From WHTB01 sp050699035 (GTDB taxonomy: Bacteria > Actinomycetota > Actinomycetes > Propionibacteriales > Nocardioidaceae): a stretch of 25,458 bases of DNA. Position 1 is the first letter of the stretch. Every line of letters starts with the position of its first letter. Positions 22,313 through 25,458 of this stretch are shown piece by piece. The notes below the pieces were generated by a model, which saw nothing but the letters and a program-made list of their open reading frames with translations, was not told the origin of the DNA and searched no databases. Location: the NCBI GenBank assembly GCA_050699035.1, contig JBOHDE010000025.1:1-25458 (forward strand), given 5' to 3'. A program made the position numbers and the translations under genes.

Positions 22313-23293
22313 TCAGCGGGGACGGCGGACTAGGCGGACCAGCAGCGCCAGGACGGCCAGGCCGCCGACGACGGCTCCGCCCTTGATCAGCAGGTCTCGG
22401 GTCAGGGCGTTCTCCACCGCACCCGGGTCCGGCCGTACGGCCTGGTCCGGCGGGCGCGCTGTCGGGCTCGCTGACGGGTCATCCGGCGGCCTCGCCGTCG
22501 GCCCGAAGCTGGTCGGGATGCGCACCCGGTACACCGGCGACCGCTCACCCTCGCTCCCGGCGTAGACGAACGGACCCCGCGGCTCGGCCGCCACCGACTC
22601 ACCCAGCTCGGTCCGAGGCAGCCGCAGGAAGCCCTGCTGCCGCCAGCCGTCCCGCAGCACGAAGGCGAGGGCGTAGGTGCGCAGCACGATCCGACCGTCG
22701 GCCAGCATCGTCGCATCGGTGACCAGGCCCGGCGCGGACGCCACCCGCCGCAGCATCCGGGTGGTCGCAGCATCGTCGAGCCGGCCGGCCGAGTAGACCG
22801 CACCCCGGAAGGGCACCTTCGTCACCACGAACAGCTCCCCGTCGCGTACCAGCACCGCCTCCGCGTCATGCGGGGAGTCGGGGTACGTCAGCCGCAGCGT
22901 GCGCGGCTCCGCCACCGTGTCGCCCCGGCCGGGCTCGTCGATCTCGTACAGCCGCACCTCGTCGCGCGACCGCTCGTTGTCGCCGATGTCGGCCACCAGC
23001 AGCCGCCGTCCGGGCGCCACCGCGAGCGCCTCGAAGTCGACCGCCTCGACCCCGGCCAGCGTCGTCTCGCCGACCACCCGGCCGTTTCGCATGTCGACGC
23101 TGAACACCCGAGCCGAGTCGCCCGAGTCGTTGACGGTGTACGCGAGGTCGTCCTGCGAGCGGCTGACCACCAGGCCGCTCGACTCGGTGATCTCCTCGCT
23201 GAGCAGGCGAAAGTCGGGTCCCGTCGAGGCGGCGGCCGGCCAGCCGACGAGCAGCGGGAGCACGCCCGCCGCGGCGGCGACCAGCCGCCTCAT
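22313..23293 (-). CDS. Secreted, membrane-anchored propeller-like protein, function unknown
   Basis: A 326-residue protein with a Sec-type signal peptide (RRLVAAAAGVLPLLVGWPAAA). The body repeats strands with motifs such as YTVNDSGDSARVFSVD, LLVADIGDNERSRDEVRLYEI, AEAVLVRDGELFVVTK and FVYAGSEGERSPVYRVRI, suggesting a beta-propeller of about 250 residues. A Pro/Ala/Asp-rich linker (about 265-295) then leads to a C-terminal transmembrane helix (GGAVVGGLAVLALLVRLV) with a basic tail, so the domain is displayed outside the cell. ATG 23293 overlaps the TGA of the methyltransferase gene by four bases. I recognise no enzyme family; a phytase- or esterase-like propeller is possible but not shown. Confidence 0.8.
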   Translation of the reverse strand: MRRLVAAAAGVLPLLVGWPAAASTGPDFRLLSEEITESSGLVVSRSQDDLAYTVNDSGDSARVFSVDMRNGRVVGETTLAGVEAVDFEALAVAPGRRLLVADIGDNERSRDEVRLYEIDEPGRGDTVAEPRTLRLTYPDSPHDAEAVLVRDGELFVVTKVPFRGAVYSAGRLDDAATTRMLRRVASAPGLVTDATMLADGRIVLRTYALAFVLRDGWRQQGFLRLPRTELGESVAAEPRGPFVYAGSEGERSPVYRVRIPTSFGPTARPPDDPSASPTARPPDQAVRPDPGAVENALTRDLLIKGGAVVGGLAVLALLVRLVRRPR

Positions 23294-24504
23294 TGCGCCT
23301 CGAGCATCCGCGCCAACGCCGGCCGTACGCCCCAGGTCGCCACCAGGTCGTCGTACTCCTGACGCGCCCGCTCCGGCGTTTCGGCATCCGTCCGCACGGC
23401 CCGCAGCAACACGTTGCGCGGCGTGTGCTTGCTCTCCACGAACTGGATGACCTCGACCCGGTAGCCCCGCTGCCGCAGCAACGCCGCCCGCAGCGCGTCG
23501 GTCAGCACGTCGGCCAGCCGCTCCCGGAGGATGCCGTGCTGGGTCACCAGCCCGAACGGCGCCGGCGTCTCCACCGAGCGCAGCTGCCGTTGCAGGTCGT
23601 GGTGGCAACAGGGCGCACCGAGTACGACCGGTGCGCGCCACCCGATCGCTCGTGCCAGCGCCTCGTCGGTGGCCGTGTCACAGGCATGCAGTGCGAGCAC
23701 GACGTCGGGCTGGAGGTCGACCGTCGCGTCAGCGATGGTCCCCTCCACGAAGGTCAGACCGTCGGACCAGCCCAGCTCGGCCGCCAGCTCGGTGTTGCGC
23801 TCCCTCGACTGCGCCTTGACGTCGACGCCGACCATCTGCACCGGGAGGTCACGAACCCCCACCAGGTAAGCGAAAGCGGCGAACGTGAGGTAGGCGTTGC
23901 CACAGCCCAGGTCGACCACCCGCAGGGGCCGTGACGCGTCCGTCTCGGGCAGCACGCCAGCCGTCTGGGCTGCCTCCACTGCGCCGTCGAGGCAGCGCAG
24001 GAACTCCTCGACCTGCCGGTACTTCGCCTGCTTGGACGGCTTGATGGCACCCTCGTGGTCGGCGATGCCGATGACGTGCAGCACCGGGTCACCGGAGTCG
24101 AGCAGCCGCTGCTTGGGCCGGTCGTGAGTACGGGCCGGCGCCTCGCCGTCGGCCGTCCGCGGCTTGGTGTGCAGCAGCGCGTCGCCCTTCTTGGTGACCC
24201 GCAGCTGCAGCGTCTCGGTCGCCGTCTCGACGTGCCAGCTGCCGAACGGCTCCGCGAGCAGCTCGTCGAGCAGAGCCTCCGCGTCGTCGCCGGGCGCCGC
24301 GTTGCGGGTGTGCGCCTGCCGTTCGTCGTACGTCGTGGCCTGTAGCCGCCGACCCGCCTTGAGGTCGACGTACCGCACCTCGGCCCGTCGCCAGGGCGGC
24401 TCGGCGCCCCGCCTCCGACCGGATGCGACCGCCCGGTGCAGAGCGGCGTCGTCGAGTACGGCCGTGCGTACCCGAGCCAGCGCCTCGTCGAGTGGATGTG
24501 CCAT
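23290..24504 (-). CDS. SAM-dependent methyltransferase (GSTCD/METTL25-like)
   Basis: A 404-residue protein. Residues 1-130 form an N-terminal domain without a clear match (VTKKGDALLHTK near 103-114). The Rossmann methyltransferase domain has motif I RVVDLGCGNAYLTF (195-208), an acidic GVDVK (226-230), LHACDTATD (272-280) and APCCHHDL (297-304). The HACD and PCCHH motifs are characteristic of the Methyltransf_32 type found in GSTCD-like proteins, for which RNA substrates are suspected. ATG 24504 is used, since the longer frame to 24558 overlaps a small membrane protein gene. Next to an RNA 2',3'-cyclic phosphodiesterase gene, an RNA-processing role is a reasonable inference. Confidence 0.87.
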   Translation of the reverse strand: MAHPLDEALARVRTAVLDDAALHRAVASGRRRGAEPPWRRAEVRYVDLKAGRRLQATTYDERQAHTRNAAPGDDAEALLDELLAEPFGSWHVETATETLQLRVTKKGDALLHTKPRTADGEAPARTHDRPKQRLLDSGDPVLHVIGIADHEGAIKPSKQAKYRQVEEFLRCLDGAVEAAQTAGVLPETDASRPLRVVDLGCGNAYLTFAAFAYLVGVRDLPVQMVGVDVKAQSRERNTELAAELGWSDGLTFVEGTIADATVDLQPDVVLALHACDTATDEALARAIGWRAPVVLGAPCCHHDLQRQLRSVETPAPFGLVTQHGILRERLADVLTDALRAALLRQRGYRVEVIQFVESKHTPRNVLLRAVRTDAETPERARQEYDDLVATWGVRPALARMLEAQ

Positions 24505-24505
24505 C

Positions 24506-24592
24506 TCAGCCCAGCAACGCGGCCACCACGACGACGGCCACCAGCGCGAGCAGCGCACCGGGGATGACCATCCGGCGGTAGCGGGGGTTCAT
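24506..24592 (-). CDS. 28-residue single-span membrane protein
   Basis: ATG 24592 to TGA 24506 encodes a peptide starting MNPRYRRMVIPGALLALV and ending in a run of Val, Ala and Leu. A short basic N-terminus (R4, R6, R7) is followed by one hydrophobic helix of about 20 residues and no further domain. The stop is one base before the methyltransferase start and the gene begins 11 bases after the thpR stop, so it sits exactly between two real genes in their operon. Its positive-inside topology and spacing support a genuine small protein. Its function is unknown. Confidence 0.65.
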   Translation of the reverse strand: MNPRYRRMVIPGALLALVAVVVVAALLG

Positions 24593-24603
24593 GACTGCCG
24601 AGG

Positions 24604-25164
24604 CTACCCGCCGGCCAGGGGGAACTCTTCCAGCCGGTCGTGGCGCACGGTCGCCCCGAGATGCGACTCGACCAGCTCGAACGACTCGACCGGCCAGGTC
24701 GGCGACCGCAGCTCCGGACCGGCGCGGAGCTGGTCGCGTACGTCGACCGGCGCCGACCGGCGGCCGATCGTCAGGTGCGGCCGGTAGGACCGTTCCTCCA
24801 TCGAGATGCCGACCCGACGGGCCGCCGCCGACGCCGACCCGGCCAGCCGCACCATCGCGTCCCGGTCGCCGCCGACCCCCAGCCAGAGCACGCGCGCCTT
24901 GGCCGGCCGGCTGAACGCGCCGAGCCCCGCCAACCCGACCTCGAAGGGTGCGCGACGCCGCCCCGCCCGGCTGAGCCGCTCGCTCAGCTCGGGCCGCCGA
25001 GACTCGTCGACATCGCCGAGAAAGGCCAACGTCAGATGCCAAAGCGCCGGATCGCTCCACCGCCAGCCGGCCAGGTCACGCTGCCACGATCGGAGCCGGT
25101 CGACGACGTACTCACGCACATCGACCGGCACCTCCACCGCGACGAACAGCCGGCGCGCGACCAT
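24604..25164 (-). CDS. thpR: RNA 2',3'-cyclic phosphodiesterase
   Basis: A 186-residue member of the LigT / 2H phosphoesterase family. The two catalytic HxT motifs are H43 in WHLTLAFLG and H130 in RPHLTIGR. The N-terminus RLFVAVEVP and RWSDPALWHLTL matches ThpR. The family hydrolyses 2',3'-cyclic phosphates of RNA ends to 2'-phosphates and can ligate tRNA halves in vitro. The length is normal for the family. ATG 25164 lies six bases after the upstream stop, with no strong SD, so coupling to the preceding gene is likely. Confidence 0.92.
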   Translation of the reverse strand: MVARRLFVAVEVPVDVREYVVDRLRSWQRDLAGWRWSDPALWHLTLAFLGDVDESRRPELSERLSRAGRRRAPFEVGLAGLGAFSRPAKARVLWLGVGGDRDAMVRLAGSASAAARRVGISMEERSYRPHLTIGRRSAPVDVRDQLRAGPELRSPTWPVESFELVESHLGATVRHDRLEEFPLAGG

Positions 25165-25170
25165 GCCGGG

Positions 25171-25458
25171 TCAGTGCCGTGACGTACCCATGGTCGCGAC
25201 CCGACCACCCGGACCCGACGCCCAGCAGAGCCGCTGCTGGGTGCAGACGACGGAGTCGTACCCGACGGCGTCGAACGTGCTCCAGGTGCTGCCCGCGTCG
25301 GTGCTGACGTCGCTGCCGGTCGGGCCGACCGCGATCAGGGTGTCGGAGTGGCGACTCACCCAGTCGACGCCCGAGCGGTAGCCGCCGAGGTCGCCACCAG
25401 CCGCCCAGGTCGTACCGTCGCCGGTCCGGCCGGAGGCGTCGACGCCGTTCGCCGGGAC
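25171..25458 (-). CDS. BNR/sialidase-like propeller protein, C-terminal fragment
   Basis: The frame is open from the window edge to TGA at 25171, giving the last 95 residues of a longer protein whose start lies beyond 25458. It contains an Asp-box-like BNR repeat (VSTDAGSTWSTFD) and a second related turn (GDGTTWAAGGDLGG), as in photosynthesis-assembly (Ycf48-like), sialidase and WD40/YVTN propellers. An internal GTG at 25359 is not needed as a start. Two cysteines (CTQQRLC) may form a disulfide, suggesting an extracytoplasmic location. It ends six bases before thpR. Its enzymatic role is unknown. Confidence 0.7.
   Translation of the reverse strand, partial: VPANGVDASGRTGDGTTWAAGGDLGGYRSGVDWVSRHSDTLIAVGPTGSDVSTDAGSTWSTFDAVGYDSVVCTQQRLCWASGPGGRVATMGTSRH

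Overview
The window comes from a high-GC Gram-positive actinobacterium. GC content is high throughout, with strong G/C preference at third codon positions. It carries an IdeR-type metal regulator with all metal ligands, an actinobacterial-type SerC, an actinobacterial class I xylose isomerase, TAnnnT-type leaderless promoters and GTG starts. The family Nocardioidaceae or Kribbellaceae fits the gene set, but that placement is an inference. No rRNA, tRNA, CRISPR array, phage gene or transposase was seen.

Bases 16-5847: a minus-strand run reads ideR, a SAM methyltransferase, an MFS transporter, a membrane-anchored metallophosphoesterase and a small lipoprotein. The spacers are short and the last two genes overlap. 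Divergent from ideR is a plus-strand pair whose reading frames overlap by 8 bases: a hotdog-fold protein and a GH13 alpha-glucosidase.

Bases 7421-11599: a 557-base convergent gap holds a cluster of interspersed palindromic repeats. Next come an EntS-like MFS exporter (minus) and, divergent from it, a promoter feeding an unassigned structured RNA. That RNA has an almost full-length Shine-Dalgarno sequence and a 12-codon ORF. pdxH (minus) and serC (plus) follow, divergently transcribed around a 51-base near-perfect inverted repeat. The repeat family reappears between the converging ends of serC and the next operon.

Bases 11600-22180: this is the centrepiece. An eight-gene minus-strand operon starts at a leaderless consensus promoter (-35 TTGACA). 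It encodes a ribose/xylose-type ABC importer (ATPase, permease, lipoprotein), a Gfo/Idh/MocA oxidoreductase, a Tat-exported TIM-barrel protein, xylose isomerase, a cytoplasmic TIM-barrel epimerase/isomerase and a second Tat-exported TIM-barrel protein. A divergent ROK repressor gene presumably controls it. The combination suggests uptake of a xylose-type sugar or glycoside together with oxidative (keto-sugar) chemistry. The oxidoreductase start is preceded by two mutually exclusive RNA stems, one of which buries its ribosome binding site.

Bases 22181-25458: two copies of a 32-base palindrome lie between the converging ROK and downstream genes. A minus-strand cluster follows: a C-terminal fragment of a BNR-like propeller protein, an RNA 2',3'-cyclic phosphodiesterase (thpR), a 28-residue single-span membrane protein, a large SAM methyltransferase, and a secreted propeller-like protein overlapping it by 4 bases.
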